From NCBI GenBank assembly GCA_965228435.1, contig OZ245818.1:7378001-7442000 (forward strand): a stretch of 64,000 bases of DNA. The letters are read 5' to 3'. Shown here piece by piece: positions 27,032-34,776 of the stretch (position 1 is the first letter of the stretch; every line of letters begins with the position of its first letter). The notes under the pieces were generated by a model. That model did no database searches and was not told where the DNA came from. It saw only the letters and a program-made list of their open reading frames with translations. A program made the translations under genes and the position numbers. This stretch comes from Hoeflea_A sp965228435. Its GTDB lineage: Bacteria > Pseudomonadota > Alphaproteobacteria > Rhizobiales > Rhizobiaceae.

Positions 27032-27406
27032 ATGTCACGATCTCATGCTGCAGTCATATTGATCGCGCTTGGTCTCGCGTGCGGCGCCACTGCTGCCCAG
27101 ACGAGCAAGCCACCCTATGATGACCGCCTTGCCCGGCTCTCCGAGATTGTCGGGTCCGTGCACTATCTGCGCACCCTGTGCTCGGAAAGTGACGAAGGCT
27201 GGCGCGAAAAAATGCAGGATTTGATCGATACCGAGGCCGACAGTGCGCAACGGCGGGCACGGTTGATTGCCGCCTTCAACCGCGGGTACCGGTCCTTTGC
27301 ATCGGTTTACAGAAATTGCACCGAGCAGGCGATCGAGGCTGAACAACTTTACCGCAAACAGGGGCTTGAGCTTGCGTCCGAGATCATAGCGCGCTACGGA
27401 AATTAG
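27032..27406 (+). CDS. TIGR02301 family small periplasmic protein
   Basis: A 124-residue exported protein with a signal peptide (residues 1-22, ending ATAAQ), followed by a helical domain with the family pattern RLARLSEIVGSVHYLRTLC...WREKMQDLI and a second Cys in YRNCTEQA. These features match the TIGR02301 family of uncharacterised Rhizobiales proteins. The two conserved cysteines may form a disulfide. The function is unknown. It lies 40 nt downstream of the DUF3179 gene; the ATG at 27032 is preferred over an upstream in-frame start at 26936 because it begins the signal peptide. Confidence 0.75.
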   Translation: MSRSHAAVILIALGLACGATAAQTSKPPYDDRLARLSEIVGSVHYLRTLCSESDEGWREKMQDLIDTEADSAQRRARLIAAFNRGYRSFASVYRNCTEQAIEAEQLYRKQGLELASEIIARYGN

Positions 27407-27480
27407 GACTTTGTTAACCGGACAATTCACTGCGTGAATATCGTCACAATTGACGTGCTACCGTGCGGCCGGGAAATTAT

Positions 27481-27495
27481 GGAGACACGGTCTCC
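27481..27495. repeat. Perfect palindrome GGAGAC-ACG-GTCTCC ahead of a small gene
   Basis: Six-base arms around a 3-nt centre end one base before the AGGTGG ribosome site of the 85-residue gene. If that gene starts at 27509 this lies in its leader and could form a short hairpin or bind a protein; if it starts at 27479 the palindrome is coding. Confidence 0.4.
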
Positions 27496-27508
27496 AGGTG
27501 GTGACAAC

Positions 27509-27766
27509 ATGGAACAGAATCTGCCTGACATCGACGAGATGATCATTCATGAAAAGATGCAGACCGCGCTCGAGCACCAAAACGAGGCTTGGGCTGAAGG
27601 TGTTGCGGATGGCATCGAACCGGAAATTATTGCCGATGCTGCACTGGTGACCGTCATGCGCGAAACGGTCAAGCTGTTTGGCGAAGATGGCGCCGAGGCC
27701 ATGCTCGAGGAACTCCGCCAGCGTGTGCTGACCGGAGAGTTTTCACCGGAGCGGCTGCTTCAATAG
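27509..27766 (+). CDS. Small acidic protein of unknown function
   Basis: An 85-residue, acidic, probably cytosolic helical protein that I do not recognise. No membrane segment or catalytic motif is visible. The start at 27509 is chosen because AGGTGG lies about 7 nt upstream; ATG 27479 and GTG 27434 are in the same frame and could extend it to 110 residues. Codon use and third-position GC resemble the neighbours, so it is likely a real gene. A 15-bp palindrome (27481-27495) ends immediately before its ribosome site. Confidence 0.65.
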   Translation: MEQNLPDIDEMIIHEKMQTALEHQNEAWAEGVADGIEPEIIADAALVTVMRETVKLFGEDGAEAMLEELRQRVLTGEFSPERLLQ

Positions 27767-27790
27767 GCGACGCTCCGGGGGGACACGCGC

Positions 27791-28579
27791 ATGGGCACGG
27801 GCGGTTCTGGATGGCACATCCCAGCTAGAGTGGCCTTGGTGTGTGCCTATTGCGCAGTGCCCGCAGCAAAGGCATCGACATCATCACAGGTCGTCCCCGA
27901 GCCGCCAACGGAAACCGTGCGGCCTCCACTCTTTGCACTCAGCGACATCAAGGAAACCGAGCCCGAACTTCCGGGCGACGGCGGCTTGTCGGTGCCCGAG
28001 CAGGACAGCGGCATCGGCGACGCGCTAAAGTCGACCCCCGAAGACGAGCCTCCGACCGACACGCTGGAAACGGATGTCGCGCCCGCGGATGAACCCGTCG
28101 CTGAGCAGATCGACGTCACGGTCAGCTACGACCTGTCACGCCTGCCCGCTCCGGTATCGCGCATGCGGGAATTGATCATCGAGGCGGCGGTCAGGGGCGA
28201 CATCGAGGGCCTGAGGCCGTTGTTGGGCACCGGACCGACCCGGACAGAGCTTTCAATCAGTGGCTACGAAGGCGATCCGATTGAATTCCTCAAGGAGATT
28301 TCCGGCGATGGCGGCGGTCACGAACTGCTCGCCATCCTTCTCGATATCTTCCAGGCCGGGTATGCGCATATCGATGCGGGTGAGCCGACCGAGATGTATC
28401 TTTGGCCGTATTTTTACTCCGTGCCTCTGGACAGCCTCAACGATCGTCAAAAGGTTGAGCTGTTTCGCATCATCACCGCCGGTGACTACGAGGATATGAG
28501 CGCATTCGGCGGATACATTTTCTATCGCACGGCAATCGGGCCGGAAGGCGATTGGAAGTTTTTCGTCGCCGGTGATTGA
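27791..28579 (+). CDS. Secreted protein of unknown function with Pro/Glu-rich linker
   Basis: A 262-residue protein that I cannot name. An N-terminal signal-like segment (about residues 9-28) is followed by an acidic Pro/Glu/Thr/Asp-rich linker (about 33-110) and a compact C-terminal domain (about 115-262) with the phrases MRELIIEAAVRGDIEGLRPLL, FLKEISGDGGGHELLAILLDI and a conserved-looking end GPEGDWKFFVAGD. This layout suggests an exported or surface-tethered protein whose folded domain is held away from the membrane. It lies just upstream of the ygfZ operon. It is probably restricted to related bacteria, which is a guess. Confidence 0.7.
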   Translation: MGTGGSGWHIPARVALVCAYCAVPAAKASTSSQVVPEPPTETVRPPLFALSDIKETEPELPGDGGLSVPEQDSGIGDALKSTPEDEPPTDTLETDVAPADEPVAEQIDVTVSYDLSRLPAPVSRMRELIIEAAVRGDIEGLRPLLGTGPTRTELSISGYEGDPIEFLKEISGDGGGHELLAILLDIFQAGYAHIDAGEPTEMYLWPYFYSVPLDSLNDRQKVELFRIITAGDYEDMSAFGGYIFYRTAIGPEGDWKFFVAGD

Positions 28580-28650
28580 CGCAAAGTCTCTTGCCGGAGC
28601 CGATGCTTGCGACTACCTACGGATGTTCAAGACACGGGGTATCCGGATCA

Positions 28651-29508
28651 ATGATGTGTGTCGCCTTGAAAGATCGCGCCCTGGTGCGCATGAGCGGTGC
28701 TGATGCAGAAACCCTGCTGCAGGACGTAATTTCCTGCGATGTGGTCGATCTGCAGGCCGGACATGCCCGACCGGGCGCTCTGCTTACGCCGCAGGGTAAA
28801 ATCCTGTTCGAATTCCTGATCTCGCGCTCCGGTGAGGACGGCTTCCTGCTGGATTTGTCCGGCGAGATATCGAGCGGCTTCATTCAGCGCATGACACTTT
28901 ACAAGCTGCGCGCCAAAGTCACCATCGAAGCGGTGGACGAACAACCGGTTCACGCCTGCTGGGCCGGCGAGCGGCCGGAAGAAGCTCTATTCGACGAACG
29001 CTTCCCGGACGGTGTTGACGTCTACCGTCTTTATGGCGCGTCACCCTCAGAAAGCGGAACGCTGTCGGACTACGACCGGATACGCATTGAATCCGGGGTG
29101 GCCGAGGCCGGTCGGGACTACGAGATCTCTGACGCCTTCCCCCATGATGTTCTGATGGACCTCAACAATGGCATTTCGCGCGGCAAAGGGTGTTATGTCG
29201 GCCAGGAGGTGGTTTCGCGCATGCAGCACCGTGGTACGGCGCGGCGGCGGGTGGCCCTGGTCATCTCAGATCAACCGCTTCCCGAGAGCGGCACATCGAT
29301 CGAAGCAGGCGGCCGCCCCATGGGGCAGCTCGGCACGGTGGTTGATAAAGAGGCATTGGCAATTGTCCGGACGGATCGGGTCGCATCCGCTTTGGACAAA
29401 GGGCAACCGATCACCGCCAACGGTACCACGCTGCACCTGAAGTTGCCGGCCTGGACAGGGCTGCAATTCCCGACGGCGGACCAGGCGGTCGGGGAACCCA
29501 CCCCATGA
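28651..29508 (+). CDS. ygfZ: YgfZ/GcvT-type folate-binding protein
   Basis: A 285-residue homologue of YgfZ, a tetrahydrofolate-binding protein involved in maintenance or assembly of iron-sulfur enzymes. The diagnostic motif KGCYVGQE (residues 179-186) is intact, including the essential Cys, and a GcvT-like N-terminal fold and C-terminal barrel are recognisable. The frame is open to a TTG at 28576 that overlaps the preceding stop; homologues begin about five residues before LKDRALV, so ATG 28651 (or 28654) is chosen. Its stop overlaps the HD hydrolase start by 4 nt, marking it as the first gene of a four-gene coupled operon. Confidence 0.88.
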   Translation: MMCVALKDRALVRMSGADAETLLQDVISCDVVDLQAGHARPGALLTPQGKILFEFLISRSGEDGFLLDLSGEISSGFIQRMTLYKLRAKVTIEAVDEQPVHACWAGERPEEALFDERFPDGVDVYRLYGASPSESGTLSDYDRIRIESGVAEAGRDYEISDAFPHDVLMDLNNGISRGKGCYVGQEVVSRMQHRGTARRRVALVISDQPLPESGTSIEAGGRPMGQLGTVVDKEALAIVRTDRVASALDKGQPITANGTTLHLKLPAWTGLQFPTADQAVGEPTP

Positions 29509-30131
29509 CAACCGGAGGGGCGCCGCCACGGGCCTGGCAGAGAATGCTCTCCGGGCGCAGACTCGATCTGCTCGACCCCTCGCCGCTGGACATCGAGTTG
29601 AACGATATCGCACACGGCCTCGCGCGCGTGGCACGCTGGAATGGTCAGACGCTGGGCGATCATGCCTTTTCCGTCGCCCAGCACTCGTTGCTCGTCGAGC
29701 AGATTTTTCTGCGCCTCAATCCACGTGCATCTGCGGATGATCGGTTGATCGCCTTGCTTCATGACGCTCCGGAGTATGTGATCGGCGACATGATCTCACC
29801 CTTCAAGGCCATCGTCGGTGGCGATTATAAGAAGGTCGAAGAACGCCTTGCGGAAGCCGTGCACCTGCAATTCGCCCTGCCCGCGGCAGTCCCCGCAGCG
29901 CTGCGGTCACAGATCAAGAAAGCCGACAGCATCTCGGCCTATTTCGAAGCCACAGTCCTGGCAGGGTTTTCCGAGCCCGAGGCCAGGAAGTTTTTCGGTC
30001 GACCGCGCGGTATTACAGCCGAAATGCTGAACCTCCGGCCCTTGCCCGCAGTTGACGCCGAAGCTGCGTTCATCGAGCGTGTTGGCAGGCTGGAACGGAA
30101 CCGCGCCGCATCCTCGGCCAAAGCGGGCTAG
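29505..30131 (+). CDS. HD-domain hydrolase (YfbR-like nucleotidase)
   Basis: A 208-residue metal-dependent phosphohydrolase of the HD superfamily. The H...HD...D set is visible: DHAFSVAQHS, then LLHDAPEYVIGD, then a later Asp in KKADSISAYFE. This spacing resembles YfbR-type 5'-deoxynucleotidases, so a nucleotide monophosphate is a reasonable substrate, though not proven. It starts inside the ygfZ stop (ATGA overlap) and ends 2 nt before the phosphatase gene, so translation is coupled throughout. Confidence 0.85.
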   Translation: MTTGGAPPRAWQRMLSGRRLDLLDPSPLDIELNDIAHGLARVARWNGQTLGDHAFSVAQHSLLVEQIFLRLNPRASADDRLIALLHDAPEYVIGDMISPFKAIVGGDYKKVEERLAEAVHLQFALPAAVPAALRSQIKKADSISAYFEATVLAGFSEPEARKFFGRPRGITAEMLNLRPLPAVDAEAAFIERVGRLERNRAASSAKAG

Positions 30132-30133
30132 CC

Positions 30134-30652
30134 ATGCCGCATCTTGTTGTCTGCTCGCTGTTTGATCTTGAAGCGACGGCTCGCGCCCACGGCGCCCGGG
30201 AAATGGTGACGCTTCTGTCCGATGCGAACAGCGTCGATAGACCACCCACCATCGATTCTGCACGTCATCTGGTTCTGGGCATGAATGACATCGCCGCTCC
30301 ACGCGAGGGATTGCACGTTCCCGAAGCGTCGCACGTTGGCGACCTGATTTCCTTTGCGCGGGACTGGGATCGATCCGCCCCACTGCTCATTCACTGCTGG
30401 ATGGGCGTCTCGCGATCGACTGCAGCGGCCTATATCGTTGCCAGCGCACTCAACCCGGCGCTGAACGAGGAAGACCTGGCTCAAGATCTCCGGCGGCGAT
30501 CGCCAACTGCGACGCCCAATCCTCGTCTGGTCGCTCTTGCAGACGGCCTGCTCGAGCGCAACGGGCGGATGATTGCTGCCATCGAGAAGATTGGTCGCGG
30601 TGCCGATACGTCGCACGGCCCCCCCTTCGTGCTGCCGTTGGAGGTGGACTGA
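30134..30652 (+). CDS. Protein tyrosine/dual-specificity phosphatase-like protein
   Basis: A 172-residue protein with the cysteine phosphatase P-loop HCWMGVSRS (catalytic Cys88, Arg94), matching HCX5R. A candidate general-acid Asp lies in the FARDWDRSAP segment. Relatives dephosphorylate phosphotyrosine, phosphoinositide or small phosphate esters; the short length favours a small-molecule or compact dual-specificity enzyme. It sits between an HD nucleotidase and a NadQ-type regulator, sharing one base with the next gene (TGATG). Confidence 0.85.
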   Translation: MPHLVVCSLFDLEATARAHGAREMVTLLSDANSVDRPPTIDSARHLVLGMNDIAAPREGLHVPEASHVGDLISFARDWDRSAPLLIHCWMGVSRSTAAAYIVASALNPALNEEDLAQDLRRRSPTATPNPRLVALADGLLERNGRMIAAIEKIGRGADTSHGPPFVLPLEVD

Positions 30653-31632
30653 TGCCGGAGACCTCCGTGGCGTTCGAAATCGGATTGAATGCAGCCATCG
30701 TCTCGATGCGAGACAACGCCCCACAGATCCTCGTTGTCTCCGGTGAGGCACATAACGCTGGCGCACTGCCAGACGGCCTGCCGCTGGGTCCCTTCGATCC
30801 GCTGCGCCATCGGACCTTCGAAACCGGTCTACGCGCTTCCGTTCAGGAACAGACGGCTCTGCATCTCGGCTATGTCGAGCAACTTTACACCTTTGGCGAC
30901 CGTGGCCGGCACAAGCAGCCTGGTGACACTGGTCCGCACGTTGTCTCCGTCGGTTACCTGGCATTGACCCGGCCTGGCAGCGAGCAGGAAGGAGCTCTTG
31001 AGCGAGCCGGCGCGAGATGGCGCGACTGGTATGGATACTTTCCCTGGGAGGATTGGCGGCAAGGTCGCCCTGCCCTTCTCGAAACCGCGATCATGCCGGC
31101 ACTGAAACAGTGGGCCGATGAGCCAGCCGAGATTGATGGCCGGTTGCCCAGCCGCAGATCGCGGCTGCGATTGGCCTTCGGCGACAGCGACTTTCCCTGG
31201 GACGAGGAGCGGGTGCTGGAACGATATGAACTGCTCTACGAAGCCGGTTTGGTCGCCGAGGCAGCAGCCGACGGGCGCATCGGGACAACTGGCCTGACGG
31301 CCCAAATCGGCCGATCGATGCGGTTCGATCACCGGCGGATCCTGGCGACCGCCATGGCACGGTTACGCGGCAAGCTGAAATACCGGCCGGTGATTTTTGA
31401 GCTGATGCCACCGGAATTCACCTTGACGGCGCTACAAACGGCGGTTGAGGCGATTTCTGGTCGCCATCTCCACAAACAGAACTTTCGCAGGCTGGTTGAA
31501 GGCGCAGAACTTGTGGAACCCACAGGCGCCAGCCAGGCCGCAACCGGTGGACGGCCGGCTGCCCTCTACCGTTTTCGCCGCAAGATCTACGGGGAAAGGC
31601 CGGCTCCGGGCCTCAAACTCGGTTCTAGCTGA
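30652..31632 (+). CDS. nadQ: NadQ/COG4111-type regulator with degenerate Nudix domain
   Basis: A 326-residue protein combining a Nudix-like N-terminal domain (about residues 1-150) with a C-terminal winged-helix-like domain (about 210-320, containing FTLTALQTAVEAISG and KQNFRRLVEGAELV). The Nudix box is broken: where REUXEEXGU is expected the sequence reads SVQEQTALHLG, so hydrolysis is unlikely and ligand sensing likely. This layout matches the COG4111/NadQ proteins proposed to control nadABC in alphaproteobacteria. Here nadA-nadC lies about 11 kb downstream with a palindrome in its promoter. It is the last gene of the ygfZ operon. The assignment rests on family recognition from memory. Confidence 0.7.
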   Translation: MPETSVAFEIGLNAAIVSMRDNAPQILVVSGEAHNAGALPDGLPLGPFDPLRHRTFETGLRASVQEQTALHLGYVEQLYTFGDRGRHKQPGDTGPHVVSVGYLALTRPGSEQEGALERAGARWRDWYGYFPWEDWRQGRPALLETAIMPALKQWADEPAEIDGRLPSRRSRLRLAFGDSDFPWDEERVLERYELLYEAGLVAEAAADGRIGTTGLTAQIGRSMRFDHRRILATAMARLRGKLKYRPVIFELMPPEFTLTALQTAVEAISGRHLHKQNFRRLVEGAELVEPTGASQAATGGRPAALYRFRRKIYGERPAPGLKLGSS

Positions 31633-31751
31633 CGTTGCCACTTCGGACCCGGATTCGGTGAGCAGAATGTTTGCGGCTATTGTCGGGTCGATATTCCGTG
31701 TCCGAATCATTGAGGGTTCCGAGATCTTCGAAGAAACCGGGGCTTGGGCAA

Positions 31752-33725
31752 ATGACACTGAAACCCGTCGACAATGACGCCCCGAAACCAACCAGGCGAA
31801 CCATTTCCCTTCGGGGTCTGATGGTTCTGGGCTTTGGTGGTCTCGTCGCCCTGTCGGTGGGCGGTGTGCTCGCGATGTCGGTCTACGCCAATTTCACAAA
31901 CACACTCGCCCTGCTGAACAAACAGGCGATTCAGCTGATCGACGGAATGCAGCAAACCATCGACCGGGACGCCGCCGAAGGCGAGCGGGTGGTGAGCGGT
32001 CTGGCACGCCTCTACGCAAACGGCGAATTCGACATCGGCGACGACCAATCCATGCAACCCATCATTACAGCCCTGCTGATGAGCGAGCCGGTGGTGGAGA
32101 CGATCGTTGTCATCGGCCCGGATGGGCAATCCTACGGGTTGGCCCGGACACCGGAGGACGCGATCCGAGTGCTACCCGGCAAAGAACCGTCCAGAGGCGC
32201 GAGGCCCGGTGCCGGGAGGCCTTCTGGTGATGGTGGCCCCCGCCGTTCGGGAAAACCGCCGGAGCCGCGCGGCAATCAGCTCAAACCGCGTTCCGATGGG
32301 CCGATCCATGCGACAGGGGCCGGTCAGCCTTTCCCGCACACCGACAAACCGGTTTGGCGCCAGCCTGAGCTGATCAACGGCATCCTGTTTCATACCGTGA
32401 CACAGTCGCTGAGGAAGAACGGACAGGTCGAGGGCGCAGTTGTCGCTTCCATTGGCGCTCACAGCCTCAACCGAGCCGTGATGGAAGTCAGCGAAAACGA
32501 GGCCACGACAACATTCATCGCCAATGATGATGGCCACATCATTGCCCATTCTCGCCAACCTCAGCTGTTCAAGGATGCGCCCACCATTGCGCCGCACGAC
32601 TTTCCCGACCTTGCCATCAATGCTTTCGCAGCCGGCCTTCAAAACATCACTGTCGAGGAAGACGAGACGATCCGCATCGGTCGTGCGCACGACGCGAATG
32701 ACAACGAGTATATCTTCATTTCCAAGGATATTACGTCGATGTCCGACAAGCCGTACGCCCTGACAGCCTATTTCGATGCGGCGGAAATCAGTGCGGAGCT
32801 GGAGCGGGTCACCGTGTCGGCGCTGATCGGCATGGCGGCATTTCTCCTGGCTGTTGCGCTGGCAATCCTTTTCGGCAATCGGTTGTCGCGGCCGTTGCGC
32901 AACATCGCCACGTCAGCATCGCAATTCGCCAATCTCGAGCTTGATGGCTACAAACCCCTTCCCCGCTCGCCGGTGCGCGAGATCGACGATCAGACCAGCG
33001 CGATGAATGCCATGCACATCGCACTATCGGAATTCGGCCAGTACGTGCCGCGGGAGTTGGTGCGCCGGTTGCTCCAATCCGGAACCGAGGCAACCCGATC
33101 GGTCGAACGGGAAATTACGGTCATGTTCACGGATGTCGCCGGGTTTACGGCCATGTCCGAGCACATGAATGCGGGTGATGTTGTCATGCTCCTCAACGAG
33201 CATTTCGACCTGCTGTGCGACCGGATAAGCTCCAACAAAGGCACGGTCGACAAGTTCATGGGCGACGGATTGATGGCTTTCTGGGGTGCGCCCGAGGCCG
33301 ACACCAATCACGCGCGTCATGCCATTGAAGCAGCAACCGAGATCGTGGCTGCATTTCAGGCCGGCAACGCAAAGCGCCGGGCGGCGGGGCTGAAACCATT
33401 GCGGCTTCGGATGGGACTTCATACCGGGCGCGCCGTTATCGGCAATATCGGCGGTTCCGATCGCCACAATTATACGGTCGTCGGAGACGTGGTGAACGTC
33501 GCTTCAAGACTTGAGCAACTCGGCAAGGAACTGAACGACAGCGACGATGTCATAGCCTGCGTTTCGGCCGATTGCCGCCACGCAGCCGGCAACCCGCCTG
33601 CCCTCGTGTCGGCCGGATCGCATGTATTGCGCGGTCGTACCGAGCCGATCAGTGTCTTTGTGCTGCGCTCCGACGAGCCACAGACTCAGTCAGCAAAGGC
33701 TTCGACCCAAGACCTCTCAGCCTGA
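31752..33725 (+). CDS. Membrane-bound class III adenylate cyclase with periplasmic sensor
   Basis: A 657-residue cyclase making cAMP from ATP. A transmembrane helix at about 23-45, a periplasmic region (about 46-350), a second helix (about 352-375) and a short HAMP-like linker lead to the cyclase domain (about 435-600). Metal Asp residues (FTDVAGF, MGDGLMAF), the adenine-selecting Lys (VDKFMGDG) and the transition-state Asn/Arg (DVVNVASRLEQL) are present, favouring ATP over GTP. Residues 142-197 form an unusual Pro/Gly/Arg-rich periplasmic insert. The ATG at 31752 is chosen over a TTG at 31671. Its end overlaps a convergent histidine phosphatase gene by 9 nt. Confidence 0.88.
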   Translation: MTLKPVDNDAPKPTRRTISLRGLMVLGFGGLVALSVGGVLAMSVYANFTNTLALLNKQAIQLIDGMQQTIDRDAAEGERVVSGLARLYANGEFDIGDDQSMQPIITALLMSEPVVETIVVIGPDGQSYGLARTPEDAIRVLPGKEPSRGARPGAGRPSGDGGPRRSGKPPEPRGNQLKPRSDGPIHATGAGQPFPHTDKPVWRQPELINGILFHTVTQSLRKNGQVEGAVVASIGAHSLNRAVMEVSENEATTTFIANDDGHIIAHSRQPQLFKDAPTIAPHDFPDLAINAFAAGLQNITVEEDETIRIGRAHDANDNEYIFISKDITSMSDKPYALTAYFDAAEISAELERVTVSALIGMAAFLLAVALAILFGNRLSRPLRNIATSASQFANLELDGYKPLPRSPVREIDDQTSAMNAMHIALSEFGQYVPRELVRRLLQSGTEATRSVEREITVMFTDVAGFTAMSEHMNAGDVVMLLNEHFDLLCDRISSNKGTVDKFMGDGLMAFWGAPEADTNHARHAIEAATEIVAAFQAGNAKRRAAGLKPLRLRMGLHTGRAVIGNIGGSDRHNYTVVGDVVNVASRLEQLGKELNDSDDVIACVSADCRHAAGNPPALVSAGSHVLRGRTEPISVFVLRSDEPQTQSAKASTQDLSA

Positions 33726-34286
33726 AACACGTTGCTCGTCGAGCACCCGTTGCCGCCACCCGCTTTCACCGGGGGTCACGTGAATCGGAAGCGCATTCGG
33801 CATCCGAAGCAGGCTCGGCTCGATCGCAACATAGGCATGAGCCGCCACCCAAAGACCGCCATGGGCGACAATCAAAGTGTTGGGCCCACCGGCAACCGCC
33901 CGCTGCATGGCCGACCAGACCCTGGCTGAAAACTCCTTGAGAGTTTCGCCGTTTGGCGGGTCGTACCGACCTGCCCAGTAATCGTTCAACCACTCCCCAT
34001 GCGGCCCGCCCTGGCGGTCTCCCAGATGACACTCCCTGAGGTCGTCATCGTAGATGATGTCGAGACTATGCCGAGCGGCGACCGCCTCAGCGGTATGACG
34101 AACACGGGAAAGCGGGCTGGCGACAATCCGCTCGATTGGCTCATCGGCCAGGATTTCGGCGGCTCGGCTTGCCTGCGCCCGGCCTGTATCGTTTAGCGGC
34201 GCGTCGAGCTGACCTTGCGTGCGGCCGGTTCGGTTCCATTCCGTTTCACCATGGCGTAAGAAGTAGAACGGATATTCAAATGGCAT
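33717..34286 (-). CDS. Histidine phosphatase family protein (phosphoglycerate mutase-like)
   Basis: A 189-residue cofactor-independent-looking member of the histidine phosphatase superfamily. The catalytic RHG motif (FLRHGETEWN, His12) and the second His in IVAHGGLWV are present, with conserved Arg in SPLSRVRHTAE. Such proteins dephosphorylate sugar phosphates, nucleotides or cobamide precursors; the substrate is not evident. It converges on the cyclase gene, sharing 9 nt at the 3' ends. Confidence 0.88.
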   Translation of the reverse strand: MPFEYPFYFLRHGETEWNRTGRTQGQLDAPLNDTGRAQASRAAEILADEPIERIVASPLSRVRHTAEAVAARHSLDIIYDDDLRECHLGDRQGGPHGEWLNDYWAGRYDPPNGETLKEFSARVWSAMQRAVAGGPNTLIVAHGGLWVAAHAYVAIEPSLLRMPNALPIHVTPGESGWRQRVLDEQRVSG

Positions 34287-34338
34287 TTATTCTTCCTATT
34301 AATCTCGTCGCAACACTCAGAGGCTGTTTGTATTGCCA

Positions 34339-34776
34339 ATGACCAGCGTGATTTCCCGAGTACGCAGTGACTATCAACACTGGATCAGCGTTTCTACCCG
34401 GTACTCGGATCAGGATCCGATGCAACATATCAACAATGTCGCGATTACCGCCTTCCTTGAATCGGGTCGTTTCAGCCTCTTCAGACAAATGTTTGCTCAC
34501 ACCCCGCTACCATCACAGTGCCTTGTCCTGGCCGGCCTCTCGGTGGATTACCTGCACGAGATCACCTTTCCGGACCCGGTTGAGGTGGGTGGCAGGCTAG
34601 CCAGCATTGGTGACAGGTCGATAACAACCCAGTACGCGATTTTCCAGCGTGATGTCTGCTGCGTCGTGTCGCAATCGATCAATGTGTTCTTCGATCCCGC
34701 AACCCGCGGCTCCGCTGAGCCACCCGCCGAGGTCCTGCCGACCATCGAACGCCTTCGGACTCAACTTGGGAGCTAA
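34339..34776 (+). CDS. Hotdog-fold acyl-CoA thioesterase
   Basis: A 145-residue member of the 4-hydroxybenzoyl-CoA/YbgC-like thioesterase group. The characteristic segment RYSDQDPMQHINNVAITAFLE holds the Asp and the H-x-NN pattern of the hotdog active site. Family members hydrolyse acyl-CoA thioesters in the cytoplasm. The ATG at 34339 is chosen over a TTG two codons upstream. It converges with the serine hydrolase gene, overlapping it by 4 nt. Confidence 0.85.
   Translation: MTSVISRVRSDYQHWISVSTRYSDQDPMQHINNVAITAFLESGRFSLFRQMFAHTPLPSQCLVLAGLSVDYLHEITFPDPVEVGGRLASIGDRSITTQYAIFQRDVCCVVSQSINVFFDPATRGSAEPPAEVLPTIERLRTQLGS

Noticed and set aside
31642..31705. Inverted TTCGGAC/GTCCGAA arms between the NadQ-type gene and the cyclase
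   Set aside because: Arms are short and 50 bases apart in a GC-rich stretch, so chance pairing is likely; no terminator-like U tract follows.
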